Shown here piece by piece: positions 39,473-48,430 of a stretch of 64,000 nucleotides of DNA. The stretch comes from Pelodictyon luteolum. GTDB lineage: Bacteria; Bacteroidota; Chlorobiia; Chlorobiales; Chlorobiaceae. The position numbers and the translations under genes are program-made. The notes beneath the pieces were generated by a model, which was not told the origin of the DNA, searched no databases, and saw only the letters and a list, made by a program, of their open reading frames with translations. The stretch covers positions 1 through 64,000 of the forward strand of contig DYNE01000006.1 in assembly GCA_020721225.1 (NCBI GenBank), given 5' to 3'. Every line of letters begins with the position of its first letter. The first letter of the stretch is position 1.

Positions 39473-41506
39473 TCAGAACTTCAGGGAACATCCAAAATGG
39501 AATGTTCCCGGTGCATTGGTATTGCGTTGGTCGTCACCGCTGCTGTACACCTTTCTGTCATCATACCAGGTGGTTTCGAATTTGCCGGCAAGCTGCAGGT
39601 TTTTCGTTATGTCCCAGGTTCCCAGAATGAAGAACGCTTTTCCCCTTCCGTTGAAACCCGTCGAATTGAACACCAGAGGCAAATCGTCCTCATAGACATA
39701 AATGGATGCATCGTAATCATCGGTATTGAAAATCGTAAAGCGGCTTTTCAGCCCGAATCTTCCGGTTTTATAGTTCGCCTGCTGATAAATCAACCAACCG
39801 TAATAGGCTTCATCACCTGCGAGAAAGTCCTCAACAACCCTTTTCACCTCTCCGCGGGTTCTCAGATGAACCTTTCTCGAAACATCGATGTCGCAATCAA
39901 GGCGTACCCGATCGGTGACCTTCGGCAAGGGCGCATATGCTTTTTCCTTCTCCTTGCATAAACCTGCTCCGCCTGGACACTGCTTCAGGACATCCTCCTT
40001 TTCCTTATGCTGAAACTGCAGGTTCCAGGCCACCGCTGAAGAGTGTTTCCAGAAAACGAAAAGCCTGGTATCGTAGCCGGAGGACTCGAACGGATAGGAT
40101 GAGCCCAGTTCCTGAAAGCGGAAACGGTCATAATATGCCCCGACGGAAACTTTTTTACTCAGCGCAGCATCGATTCCAACATAATATCCCTGTTCATTTG
40201 ACCCATTACCCCGCTCAGCGAAAGCTCCGGCAAAGGGGGAATAATAGCCCGGCGCATAATCCCTGACGGAAAAAAGCAGGTTAACCTTCGAAAACAACCG
40301 ATACTCGGCACCGGCAATCCATGAAATCTCCCCTCCAGGATTTTGCGACCATGCCGCCTCACCAAAAAGACCAAGCCTGCCTATCGCCAGATCAGTCTCA
40401 AATCCGCCAAGCGCGGATGAGTTCTCATTACCTCCAAGTGCTGCAAGGGGATCATCATACTCATAGCGAAGCCATGTCCCTCCCACATTTCCCGATACCG
40501 CTCCCGAAGCGTACCGATAAAGCAGGCTGGCGCCATATACCTTCTCCGTAACATTATCCTTCCGGTTACGTTCCGTCATGGTACGGTGGTATCCTGCCTC
40601 ATCAAAACTTGTTATCGGACCTTTTGTGTTTCGGGCATCGACAAGATTTGATGAGTAGAATGCCGTGACTTCAAATGGCTTGAGATCAAGCGTTGCCGCA
40701 GCGCCCTGGAAAAACCCGTACTCGGAACTCGATGCGAAGGGTGAAATCTGTTTTGAAGAGAGCCTGACACTGTTCGAAGGTTCCGAACCTTTAGAGAGAA
40801 AACGACTCTGTCCGGCAAGCAGACCCTGACCGAAATTCAGCTTATAATTCCCGAGTACTCCTGTTTTCAGTATTCCAAGGTCGGAAGCACTGATACTCAA
40901 GGAGGTAAAATCCGCAAAATCCGGCTCTCCTATATCCTTATCATGCACAAGTGAAAACCTGAAGTTTGCATAATCAAGTTGAAGACGATTGTACAGCTTA
41001 TACTCGTCTCCCGAATAACGGCCATTGGAAAGTCCAGTTCTCGGTGTGGTATCCCATAAAATCCTGCTTCTGAAGCTCCCCGTAACAGACTCATCTTTTA
41101 TTTGAAGTTTTCGTGAAGGGAGCTCATCGGAAATCGTCAGATATGGATTGATCTTCCCGGCTTTTTCGCTGCCGATGATCTCCTGTAACTGCTGCAGCGA
41201 CACAATAAGAGCTTTGGCTCGTCGATATTCAAGAATGGCAAGAATATCGACGCTGTTCAGCCAGGGAAGCTGACGCAGTTCATCGGCATCGGCTTCGTTG
41301 ATTTGTATCTTTCTGATTTTCAGTTCGTCGAGAATCTGCTGCATTTGGTCGATATCGCCCGAAAGCTGTTCGCTCTCGAACAGTTCCTCGACTCCGTTTT
41401 CAGCATAGCCGGTTACGGGATGAAAACATATGATCGTAAAAAAAAGAAAAAACGCCGGAACCGGCAGCAGGTTGTGACCTGTCAGAAGAAATGAGAAGGG
41501 ATGCAT
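39473..41506 (-). CDS. Helix-hairpin-helix protein with C-terminal outer-membrane beta-barrel
   Basis: Protein of 677 aa. A signal peptide (hydrophobic PAFFLFFTIICF, cleavage near GYA) is followed by a ComEA-like helix-hairpin-helix segment (residues about 69-97: INEADADELRQLPWL, DILAILEYRR). The remaining 500 residues consist of alternating aromatic/polar strands (FRFSLVHDKDI, YYVGIDAALSKKVSVGAYYD, WNLQFQHKEKED) and end in Phe (FHFGCSLKF), the usual outer-membrane signal. No named family is certain. The start at 41506 begins the signal peptide. It is downstream of rluB, same strand. Confidence 0.75.
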   Translation of the reverse strand: MHPFSFLLTGHNLLPVPAFFLFFTIICFHPVTGYAENGVEELFESEQLSGDIDQMQQILDELKIRKIQINEADADELRQLPWLNSVDILAILEYRRAKALIVSLQQLQEIIGSEKAGKINPYLTISDELPSRKLQIKDESVTGSFRSRILWDTTPRTGLSNGRYSGDEYKLYNRLQLDYANFRFSLVHDKDIGEPDFADFTSLSISASDLGILKTGVLGNYKLNFGQGLLAGQSRFLSKGSEPSNSVRLSSKQISPFASSSEYGFFQGAAATLDLKPFEVTAFYSSNLVDARNTKGPITSFDEAGYHRTMTERNRKDNVTEKVYGASLLYRYASGAVSGNVGGTWLRYEYDDPLAALGGNENSSALGGFETDLAIGRLGLFGEAAWSQNPGGEISWIAGAEYRLFSKVNLLFSVRDYAPGYYSPFAGAFAERGNGSNEQGYYVGIDAALSKKVSVGAYYDRFRFQELGSSYPFESSGYDTRLFVFWKHSSAVAWNLQFQHKEKEDVLKQCPGGAGLCKEKEKAYAPLPKVTDRVRLDCDIDVSRKVHLRTRGEVKRVVEDFLAGDEAYYGWLIYQQANYKTGRFGLKSRFTIFNTDDYDASIYVYEDDLPLVFNSTGFNGRGKAFFILGTWDITKNLQLAGKFETTWYDDRKVYSSGDDQRNTNAPGTFHFGCSLKF

Positions 41507-41540
41507 AGTACGCGGTTTGTTTAATGTGACCGCACACCGT

Positions 41541-42317
41541 TCAGACGCCGCCTCCTGCCTGCTGAAAAAGCAGCTGAATCTCTTTACGGTCGAGGGCCCT
41601 CCACTCACCTCTCCGGAGATCACCTGCTTTCAGGCCTGCATAGGCCACGCGCTCAAGCCTGTCGACTTCGAAACCGAGGGTTTCGAACATTCTTCTGACC
41701 TGGTGGTTTTTTCCCTCGTGAATACTCAGCCAAATCTGAAAACCCTCATCCAGTATTCTTGCCTGGCACGGGCTCACCTTTTCGCCGGTATCTTTCAGGC
41801 GCATACCTCCCGTCAGCTGAAGCAAAAGCGTATGCGGAAATTTTTTATCTAACACCGCAATATACTCCTTTTTCACATTTGAAGAAGGATGCATTAATTT
41901 ATGTGCAAGATTTCCATCATTTGTGAGTAATAAAACCCCGGTTGTTTTCCGGTCAAGTCGCCCGACCGGATAAATCCGTTCTTTGACACTGATGTAGTTC
42001 AGTATAGTATCCCGGTTTTTTTCGTCGCTGTTCGTCGTAATGACATTTTTAGGCTTATTGAAAAGGATATAGACCTTTTTCCCTTCAGGCAGAGCCAGCA
42101 TACGGCCATCAACGATCACTTCATCAACCGAAGGATCCACTTTCAGACCGGGCTCCATAATGATACTGCCGTTTATCATTACCCGTCCGGCCTCGACAAG
42201 CTGATCGGAAGCCCGTCTGGATGCGACGCCGCACATTGCCAGATACCTGTTGATTCTTACAAGACGTTCCTCTCTATTCTCTGCAGTTCGTTTTTTCATG
42301 AAACCCTTACTCGTCAT
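41541..42317 (-). CDS. rluB: 23S rRNA pseudouridine synthase, RluB/RsuA type
   Basis: Enzyme of 258 aa. An S4 RNA-binding domain (VRINRYLAMCGVASRRASDQ) precedes the RsuA-type catalytic domain with PVGRLDRKTTGVLLLTND (catalytic Asp), LMHPSSNVKKEYIAVL and EGKNHQVRRMFE. RluB (23S) is the best guess from the scpB neighbour; RsuA or RluE cannot be excluded by eye. The gene overlaps scpB by 11 bp; an alternative ATG at 42299 would remove the overlap. Confidence 0.9.
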   Translation of the reverse strand: MTSKGFMKKRTAENREERLVRINRYLAMCGVASRRASDQLVEAGRVMINGSIIMEPGLKVDPSVDEVIVDGRMLALPEGKKVYILFNKPKNVITTNSDEKNRDTILNYISVKERIYPVGRLDRKTTGVLLLTNDGNLAHKLMHPSSNVKKEYIAVLDKKFPHTLLLQLTGGMRLKDTGEKVSPCQARILDEGFQIWLSIHEGKNHQVRRMFETLGFEVDRLERVAYAGLKAGDLRRGEWRALDRKEIQLLFQQAGGGV

Positions 42318-42972
42318 TGTTTATGGAATCCCGACAATCGTTATCGGCTCTTCCGGCAAGATATTCCTGTTCTTCGTGTTCCTGCAGAATCTCCCTGATC
42401 TCCCTCACTTTCGGAAGATCCCTGAGTGAATGCAGGCCGAACAGATCGAGAAAATCATCTGTCGTTCCGTACTGAAGCGGACGTCCGGGAGAATCTGCCC
42501 GTCCATGTACGGTAATAAAACCTCTTTCAAGCAGACGATCCACGGCATAATCGGGAGCCGTACCCCGAAGCTGCTGAATTTCACCCTTGGTAACAGGCTG
42601 TTTGTAGGCGATAACCGAAAGCACCTCGAGTATCGAATTCGAAAGTTTTCTGCGAACTTTCGGCGCCTGTATTCTTTTTAGAAGCTCACTGAACCGGGGT
42701 TCGGTGAAAAACCGGTACCCGCCTGCAATGCGGCGGATACGGAAAGTCAGCCCTGCAGCATCATATCCGTCGTTCAGGGCAGTAATCAGCAGATCAAGCT
42801 GAGAGAGCGAAATCTCCGCTCCCGTAACCTGCCTGATCAAAGAGAGCGTTACGGCTTCCTCGGAAGCGAAAATCACAGCTTCAATCTGTTGCTGCAATGG
42901 CAATTCAGGTTCATGCACCGCTTCTTGTCCCGTAGCGTTTGAATGGCGAGCCGGAAGAGGTGCCCGCAGCAC
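42307..42972 (-). CDS. scpB: Segregation and condensation protein B
   Basis: Protein of 221 aa, the winged-helix partner of the SMC-ScpA condensin. Motifs: IEAVIFASEEAVTLS, YRFFTEPRFSELL, SILEVLSVIAYKQPVTKGEI, LRGTAPDYAVDRLLERGFI and GRPLQYGTTDDFLDLFGL. It starts with GTG two bases after the hisA stop. scpA is not adjacent. The scpB-rluB order is common across bacteria. Confidence 0.95.
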   Translation of the reverse strand: MLRAPLPARHSNATGQEAVHEPELPLQQQIEAVIFASEEAVTLSLIRQVTGAEISLSQLDLLITALNDGYDAAGLTFRIRRIAGGYRFFTEPRFSELLKRIQAPKVRRKLSNSILEVLSVIAYKQPVTKGEIQQLRGTAPDYAVDRLLERGFITVHGRADSPGRPLQYGTTDDFLDLFGLHSLRDLPKVREIREILQEHEEQEYLAGRADNDCRDSINNDE

Positions 42973-42974
42973 CG

Positions 42975-43745
42975 TTACCGTTTTCTTGCAGTCGAAAAAT
43001 TATGGTCGAGGCAGATCCCGCCTTCATAATTGTACCACATCTCCTGACATGGAAAATTACACTCGTAGAGCGCTTTACCGATAATAACCGAGTCTACTCC
43101 GAATTTCTGGAGCTGCCCCAGTCTTTTCAGGTCTTCCGAACTGGTAACTCCTCCTGACGCGGTAATTTTCATCCCTGCCTTCTCGGCAAAAAGTCTGGTG
43201 GTCTCATAACCGAATCCCTGCATCATGCCGTCACGGCTGATATCGGTGTAGATAATTCGCTCGATACCCATTTTCTTCATTTGCAGGGCGAGCTCGTAGT
43301 CCTTCATCCCGCTGCTCTCCGTCCATCCCTTGATTTTCGGAATACCGTTTTCGGCATCGATGCCGACCACGATACGCGACGGACGATACGTTTTAAGAAG
43401 CTCCCCGATAAGCTCGGGATTGGTAACTGCCGCAGACCCGATGACCACACGGCTCACCCCGATATCGAGATATCGTTTTACAGCTTCAAGAGAGCGGATG
43501 CCGCCGCCAACCTGAATTGGTATATCAAGTTCTTCAACAATCTCTTTTATTCTCCCGAAATTGACCATCTCTCCGGTCAAAGCAGCATCGAGATCGACAA
43601 TATGGAGCATCTTGGCGTTTTGCTTGCGCCAGATAATAGCCATATCGCGGGGGTTGTCGAGGTAAATTTTCTGCTGGTTGAAATCGCCTCTGGTAAGGCG
43701 AACACATTTACCGTCTTTTATATCGATAGCAGGAATAATCAGCAT
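42975..43745 (-). CDS. hisA: ProFAR isomerase (HisA)
   Basis: TIM-barrel enzyme of 256 aa in histidine synthesis. Catalytic Asp residues are in IPAIDIKDGKCVRL and YTDISRDGM. Phosphate-binding motifs are VGGGIRS and SGGVTS. ATG at 43745 begins the first beta strand. It lies downstream of hisH and is not followed by hisF, so the his genes here form only a partial cluster; hisI is at 56078. Confidence 0.95.
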   Translation of the reverse strand: MLIIPAIDIKDGKCVRLTRGDFNQQKIYLDNPRDMAIIWRKQNAKMLHIVDLDAALTGEMVNFGRIKEIVEELDIPIQVGGGIRSLEAVKRYLDIGVSRVVIGSAAVTNPELIGELLKTYRPSRIVVGIDAENGIPKIKGWTESSGMKDYELALQMKKMGIERIIYTDISRDGMMQGFGYETTRLFAEKAGMKITASGGVTSSEDLKRLGQLQKFGVDSVIIGKALYECNFPCQEMWYNYEGGICLDHNFSTARKR

Positions 43746-43779
43746 AACAAAAAACATGAAGTCAATAACAGAAAGACTC

Positions 43780-44385
43780 TTAACATCCGGCAAAATTTTT
43801 CAGAACCTGAAGTCCGGCTTCAGAGCTTTTTTCCGGATGAAACTGTACAGCGAAAATACCATTTTTTTCAATGGCCGAACAGAAATTTTTTCCTGCAAAC
43901 CAAGTCGTTGCCGCTATATCCCCTGGATTCGCCGGTTCGCAGTAATATGAGTGCACAAAATAAAAAAAGGAGTGATCGTCGATTCCTTTGAACAACACGC
44001 ACTCTTTCTTCAGATCGACGGAATTCCAGCCGATCTGGGGAATTTTATCGGTTTCGCTTCTGAATCGAAGGACTTTCCCCGGAACGAGATCGATCCCCTT
44101 ATGAACGCCCATCTCTTCACTTTCACCCAGAAGCAACTGCATGCCAAGACATATGCCGAGCAATTGCCCCCCCTTGTCGAGATGTTCGAGAACAGCTTCG
44201 GTAAATCCGGAAGCGTTCAGTGAATCAATGGCCTGACCGAAAGCCCCTACTCCGGGAAGAAGCACTTTACGGTGTCCCGCCAGTTTCCGCGGATCGCTGC
44301 TGACCATGGCTTTGATGCCCAGATAATCAAAAGCTTTCTTGACTGAGTGGAGGTTTCCCGCCCCGTAATCGGCAATAAAAATCAT
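43780..44385 (-). CDS. hisH: Imidazole glycerol phosphate synthase subunit HisH
   Basis: Glutaminase subunit of 201 aa supplying ammonia to HisF. IADYGAGNLHSVKKA at the N-terminus, the nucleophile elbow GICLGMQLLL and the His/Glu pair in VQFHPEKSS are present. ATG at 44385 fits the family start. It leads the minus-strand group hisH-hisA-scpB-rluB. Confidence 0.95.
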   Translation of the reverse strand: MIFIADYGAGNLHSVKKAFDYLGIKAMVSSDPRKLAGHRKVLLPGVGAFGQAIDSLNASGFTEAVLEHLDKGGQLLGICLGMQLLLGESEEMGVHKGIDLVPGKVLRFRSETDKIPQIGWNSVDLKKECVLFKGIDDHSFFYFVHSYYCEPANPGDIAATTWFAGKNFCSAIEKNGIFAVQFHPEKSSEAGLQVLKNFAGC

Positions 44386-44559
44386 ATCGGCACCATTTCG
44401 GTTAATAAGCAAGCAGTATAGAAACCCGAAAACACTGCCGGAAACTCTTTATCCTGAAGGTCATTTTTTAATTCGATAATTATTGTTTATAATACCTATC
44501 TTTTGACCTTACCGAAAAAATTAGCACTTCTCCTTAACCATACAGCGATCGAAGAACAA

Positions 44560-45405
44560 ATGTACAACATTGTTTCTGCTATTTTTTTAGCTGAAAATAT
44601 CAAAAAAATTGAAATACAAGCTCCCCGCATAGCTAAAAAAAGAAAAGCAGGGCAGTTTGTCATGATCAGGACAGGAGAACACGGAGAGAGGATCCCGCTT
44701 ACCATTGCCGGTTCAGATCCTGAACAGGGTACCATAACCATCATTGTCCAGGGCATGGGCAAATCAACCCGTGAGCTGAACCTGAAAGAAACCGGTGATA
44801 CCATTCACGATATAGTCGGCCCTCTCGGCACTCCGTCGCACATTGAAAATTTCGGAACCGCCGTCAGCATCGGAGGAGGAGTAGGCTCGGCGATAGCCTA
44901 TCCTACAGCCGTTGCACTTAAAGAGGCCGGGAACTACGTGATCACCATCAACGGCGCACGCACCAGGGATCTTGTCATTCTCGAAGATGAAATGAAGGCG
45001 GTCAGCGATGAAGCGTACATAACCACGGATGACGGTTCATACGGGTTTCATGGCTTTGTCACCCAGAAGTTGCAGGAGCTGATCGATTCAGGAAAAACCA
45101 TCGATTACGTTCTCGCCATCGGTCCGATACCCATGATGAAGGCAGTTGCGGAAGTTACCCGTCCATACGGCATCCATACTGTTGTGAGCCTGAATCCGGT
45201 AATGGTTGACGGAACCGGCATGTGCGGAGGCTGCCGGGTCACCGTTGACAATGAGACCCGGTTTGCCTGTGTTGACGGGCCTGAATTCGATGCACATAAA
45301 GTCGATTTCAAAAACCTCTCCGACAGAAACAGAATGTACCTGCCGGAAGAGAAACAGTCTGTCGAAGCGTTTTCGCACAAGTGCCACCTCGGCCAGCAAC
45401 ACTAA
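44560..45405 (+). CDS. nfnA: NfnA-type ferredoxin:NADP oxidoreductase small subunit
   Basis: Flavoprotein of 281 aa of the sulfide dehydrogenase/NfnA/dihydroorotate dehydrogenase electron-transfer group. FAD domain: AGQFVMIRTGEHGERIPLTI. NAD(P) domain: SIGGGVGSAIAYPTAVALKE. The Cys-rich loop GMCGGCRVTVDNETRFACVDGPEF binds a 2Fe-2S cluster. The large subunit follows after about 108 bp. In Nfn this subunit docks NADH/ferredoxin flavin chemistry; in Chlorobiota it probably links reduced ferredoxin to NADPH. The ATG at 44560 is preferred to a TTG at 44503. Confidence 0.9.
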   Translation: MYNIVSAIFLAENIKKIEIQAPRIAKKRKAGQFVMIRTGEHGERIPLTIAGSDPEQGTITIIVQGMGKSTRELNLKETGDTIHDIVGPLGTPSHIENFGTAVSIGGGVGSAIAYPTAVALKEAGNYVITINGARTRDLVILEDEMKAVSDEAYITTDDGSYGFHGFVTQKLQELIDSGKTIDYVLAIGPIPMMKAVAEVTRPYGIHTVVSLNPVMVDGTGMCGGCRVTVDNETRFACVDGPEFDAHKVDFKNLSDRNRMYLPEEKQSVEAFSHKCHLGQQH

Positions 45406-45513
45406 GCTTCCCTTTCTTTTCAATATCCATCCTGCCTGCCGGCTTTTTGCCTGGCAGTCAGTATGGATTTTCAGTCACTCTTAAACAGAAGAACCTTTTT
45501 CAGAGGGAGTACT

Positions 45514-46962
45514 ATGGACTTAAAACCTATGACGACCAAAGAGCGCCTTGCCATACCGCGCCAGACCATGCCTGCACAGGATCCTGCCAAACGGGTTCAG
45601 AACTTCAACGAGGTAAACCTCGGTTACACGCCCGAGATGGCACAGAAAGAGGCCATGCGCTGCATTCAGTGCAAGGACCCCATATGCATCAAGGGTTGTC
45701 CTGTAAATATCAAAATAGACAAGTTCATCAAACTGATCGCCGAGGGAAATTTTCTCGGAGCTGCAAAAAAAATCAAGGAGGACAACATTCTGCCGGCAAT
45801 CTGCGGCAGGGTATGCCCCCAGGAAGATCAGTGCGAAAAAGTATGCGTTCTGACAAAAAAATATACTCCGGTGGCTATTGGAAACCTTGAGCGCTTTGCC
45901 GCCGATTACGAACGTGAACATGGACATATCGAGCTGCCTGAAGTAAAACCGGCAACCGGAAAAAAAGTTGCCGTTATCGGAAGTGGCCCCGCAGGACTGA
46001 GCTGTGCGAACGATCTGGCCCGTCTCGGCCACTCCGTTACGGTGTTCGAGGCACTGCATGAACTCGGAGGCGTTCTGATGTACGGTATTCCGGAATTCCG
46101 GCTTCCGAAGGATATTGTGAAAATCGAAATCGAAGGTCTGAAAAAAATCGGGGTGGAGTTTGTCGCCAATACCGTTGTCGGACGCTCGGTTACCATCGAC
46201 GAACTGCTGAAAGATGAGCATTTCGATGCGGTCTTTATCGGAGTGGGAGCCGGTCTGCCCTGGTTTATGGGCATCCCCGGTGAAAACCTCCTCGGAGTTT
46301 ATGCCGCTAACGAGTTTCTCACGAGAGTAAACCTTATGCAGTCCTATACCTTCCCTGAAAACGACACCCCGGTTTTCAATTGCAAAGGGAAAAATATAGC
46401 CATTTTCGGTGGCGGCAATACCGCTATGGATGCCGTTCGAACCGCCAAACGGCTTGGAGCGGAACATGCCTATATCGTCTATCGTCGTTCTGAAGCCGAA
46501 ATGCCCGCCCGCGCCGAAGAGATCCATAATGCCAAAGAAGAAGGCATTGAATTTCTGCTGCTGATGAACCCGGTCGAGTTTATCGGTAACGAGCAGCAGT
46601 GGCTGACCGGAGTGAAGTGCATCCGTATGGAGCTTGGAGAGCCGGACGATTCCGGCCGTCGTAAACCGGTTCCGGTAAAAGGGTCGGAATTCGTGCTGCC
46701 TGTCGATATGGCGGTAGTCTCCATCGGAAACGGTTCGAATCCGCTCATCAAGCAGACAACGCCCGAAATCGAAGTCAGCAAACGGGATACCATCGTTGTC
46801 GATATCAACACTATGGCGACTTCCAAGGATAACGTCTATGCAGGAGGCGATATCGTCACCGGCGGTGCAACCGTCATTCTGGCCATGGGAGCCGGACGTA
46901 CGGCAGCAAAAGCGATTCATGAAAAGCTTATGGGGCTGGCTTCGGATTTTCAGGAATGGTAA
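45514..46962 (+). CDS. nfnB: NfnB-type large subunit (glutamate synthase small-chain-like)
   Basis: Protein of 482 aa. The N-terminal ferredoxin-like domain holds two 4Fe-4S motifs (CIQCKDPICIKGCPVNIKI and CGRVCPQEDQCEKVCV). FAD- and NADPH-binding folds follow (VAVIGSGPAGLSCANDLARL; IAIFGGGNTAMDAVRTAKRL), ending GGDIVTGGATVILAMGAGR. Adjacent NfnA argues for an NfnAB complex rather than a GltD subunit. Start at 45514 has a strong ribosome site (AGAGGGAG). A terminator follows. Confidence 0.92.
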   Translation: MDLKPMTTKERLAIPRQTMPAQDPAKRVQNFNEVNLGYTPEMAQKEAMRCIQCKDPICIKGCPVNIKIDKFIKLIAEGNFLGAAKKIKEDNILPAICGRVCPQEDQCEKVCVLTKKYTPVAIGNLERFAADYEREHGHIELPEVKPATGKKVAVIGSGPAGLSCANDLARLGHSVTVFEALHELGGVLMYGIPEFRLPKDIVKIEIEGLKKIGVEFVANTVVGRSVTIDELLKDEHFDAVFIGVGAGLPWFMGIPGENLLGVYAANEFLTRVNLMQSYTFPENDTPVFNCKGKNIAIFGGGNTAMDAVRTAKRLGAEHAYIVYRRSEAEMPARAEEIHNAKEEGIEFLLLMNPVEFIGNEQQWLTGVKCIRMELGEPDDSGRRKPVPVKGSEFVLPVDMAVVSIGNGSNPLIKQTTPEIEVSKRDTIVVDINTMATSKDNVYAGGDIVTGGATVILAMGAGRTAAKAIHEKLMGLASDFQEW

Positions 46963-46977
46963 CCAAACCTACAGAGG

Positions 46978-47002
46978 GTCGGCCATAAGGCCGACTCTTT
47001 TT
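46978..47002 (+). terminator. Terminator after nfnB
   Basis: Stem GTCGGCC (46978-46984), loop ATAA, stem GGCCGAC (46989-46995), followed by TCTTTTT. It separates nfnAB from nikR, whose start is 22 bp further on. Confidence 0.88.
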
Positions 47003-47023
47003 ACTCAGCAAGATAGTCCTTCC

Positions 47024-47428
47024 ATGAGCGAACTCTACCGATTCGGAGTATCCCTTGAAAAAACACTGATCGATGCCTTTGACCGCCATATCAGTGAACA
47101 GCACTATAAAAGCCGTTCCGAAGCGCTCCGTGATCTCATCCGCGAAGAGCTGCTGAAAAAGCAGTGGCGTGAAGGTGGTCAGGTCGCCGGCGCTATCGTC
47201 ATGACCTACGATCACCACAAAAGGGAACTGCTCAACCAGCTGCTCGACATCCAGCATGATTTTCAGGAGACGATAATTTCCACACAGCACGTTCATCTCG
47301 ACCATCACCACTGCCTTGAAATCGTCGCCGTCAGGGGAACCGCCGATCAAGTGGAAAAACTCGCAACACAGCTCAAGGTACAGGCGGGCGTCAAACATCT
47401 CAGTCTCAGCATTTCTACTGCAGGGTAA
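47024..47428 (+). CDS. nikR: Nickel-responsive regulator NikR
   Basis: Ribbon-helix-helix repressor of 134 aa. The DNA-binding part (residues 1-45: RFGVSLEKTLIDAFD, KSRSEALRDLIREEL) precedes an ACT-like nickel domain. The four square-planar Ni ligands align exactly in spacing with E. coli NikR: H78, H89, H91 and C97 (E. coli 76, 87, 89, 95). It sits at the head of a nickel uptake block and a candidate operator lies just downstream of its stop, so it should repress those genes when nickel is plentiful. Confidence 0.95.
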   Translation: MSELYRFGVSLEKTLIDAFDRHISEQHYKSRSEALRDLIREELLKKQWREGGQVAGAIVMTYDHHKRELLNQLLDIQHDFQETIISTQHVHLDHHHCLEIVAVRGTADQVEKLATQLKVQAGVKHLSLSISTAG

Positions 47429-47468
47429 ATCCGGGATCCTGGTCATTAACAATTGTTGTTGCCAATTC

Positions 47469-47495
47469 GTATCACAAATCGTATTTTTGTGCTAC
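47469..47495. promoter_or_regulatory. Candidate NikR operator
   Basis: Inverted repeat GTATCACAAA (47469-47478) / TTTGTGCTAC (47486-47495), 9 of 10 positions complementary with a 7-base spacer. The outer hexamers GTATCA and TGCTAC span 27 bp, close to the 28-bp layout of the E. coli NikR site GTATGA-N16-TCATAC. It lies 27 bp before the start of the outer-membrane gene that opens the uptake block. Confidence 0.65.
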
Positions 47496-47522
47496 TGCAA
47501 ACAACCATAACCGGAAACGCCC

Positions 47523-48323
47523 ATGCTGAAAAAAATCTGTCTCGTTACGGCATCCACAGCTTCGCTGCTCTCTGCAACTCCCGTTTTTGGCGCTCATCCC
47601 CTCATTACCGACGATACCGGAACCCAGGGAAAGGGAAAAATCCAGATCGAGCTGAACAGTGAATTCGCATGGAACAGAACGGATGCCGACGGTATGGAGT
47701 TGAAGGAGAATGCCGGGGAAACCGCTTTGGCCCTCTCGTACGGACTTACCGAAACTATCGACATTGTTACAGGCATTCCCTTCGGATGGTACACCCTTGA
47801 AGAAAACGGCACAACGCTGGGCGATGAGAGCGGAATCGGCGATATGAGCGTGGAAATCAAGTGGCGGGTTTATGAAAATGAAGAGAATGGACTCAGCTTT
47901 GCCGTTAAACCGGGCATGTCGATTCCAACCGGTAATGAACGGAAAGGATTCGGAAGTGGAGAGCTCTCCCCCGGCCTGACGCTGATCGCAACCCATGAAG
48001 GCGATTTCGGCTCGCTGCACGCCAATGTCGGATACTCCCGCAATAATTACAAAAACGAGGACGACGATGCTGCATCCCGGAATGATCTCTGGCATGCATC
48101 GTTTGCCGCAGAGCTGAACGTGACCGATAACCTTCGTTCGGTCGCCAATATCGGGATTGAAACCAACGAGGATATAACCAGCGACACCCATCCGCTCTTT
48201 CTCATCGGAGGGCTCATCTGCAGCATTTCCGAAGATCTTGATCTCGATATCGGCCTGAAGTGCGGTCTTAACGAGGCCGAAACCGATACCGCTCTTCTGG
48301 CCGGCATGGCTGCGAGATTCTGA
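47523..48323 (+). CDS. Outer-membrane beta-barrel protein of the nickel uptake block
   Basis: Protein of 266 aa with a signal peptide (MLKKICLVTASTASLLSATP, cleavage near VFGA). The mature part has alternating strands typical of a small barrel (IQIELNSEFAWNR, TETIDIVTGIPFGWY, GLSFAVKPGMSIPTG) and ends in Phe (AGMAARF). It resembles the MetA-pathway/transporter group PF13557. Position directly behind a candidate NikR site and before NikMN suggests a channel for nickel across the outer membrane; this is inference. Confidence 0.78.
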   Translation: MLKKICLVTASTASLLSATPVFGAHPLITDDTGTQGKGKIQIELNSEFAWNRTDADGMELKENAGETALALSYGLTETIDIVTGIPFGWYTLEENGTTLGDESGIGDMSVEIKWRVYENEENGLSFAVKPGMSIPTGNERKGFGSGELSPGLTLIATHEGDFGSLHANVGYSRNNYKNEDDDAASRNDLWHASFAAELNVTDNLRSVANIGIETNEDITSDTHPLFLIGGLICSISEDLDLDIGLKCGLNEAETDTALLAGMAARF

Positions 48324-48402
48324 CGAAAGCCGATTACCAGAAAAAGCCTTGCACACGAACCTGAAGAGATCAATCAAAAAAACAAGTGGAGTGCCGGACG
48401 CC

Positions 48403-48422
48403 CTCCCCTTAAACCAAGGGAG
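48403..48422 (+). promoter_or_regulatory. Hairpin that could hide the nikM ribosome site
   Basis: CTCCCCTT (48403-48410) can pair with AAGGGAG (48416-48422) around AAACC, with one bulged C. AAGGGAG is the Shine-Dalgarno sequence of the NikMN gene (ATG at 48431), so the fold would block translation initiation when formed. Confidence 0.45.
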
Positions 48423-48430
48423 TTCAAACC

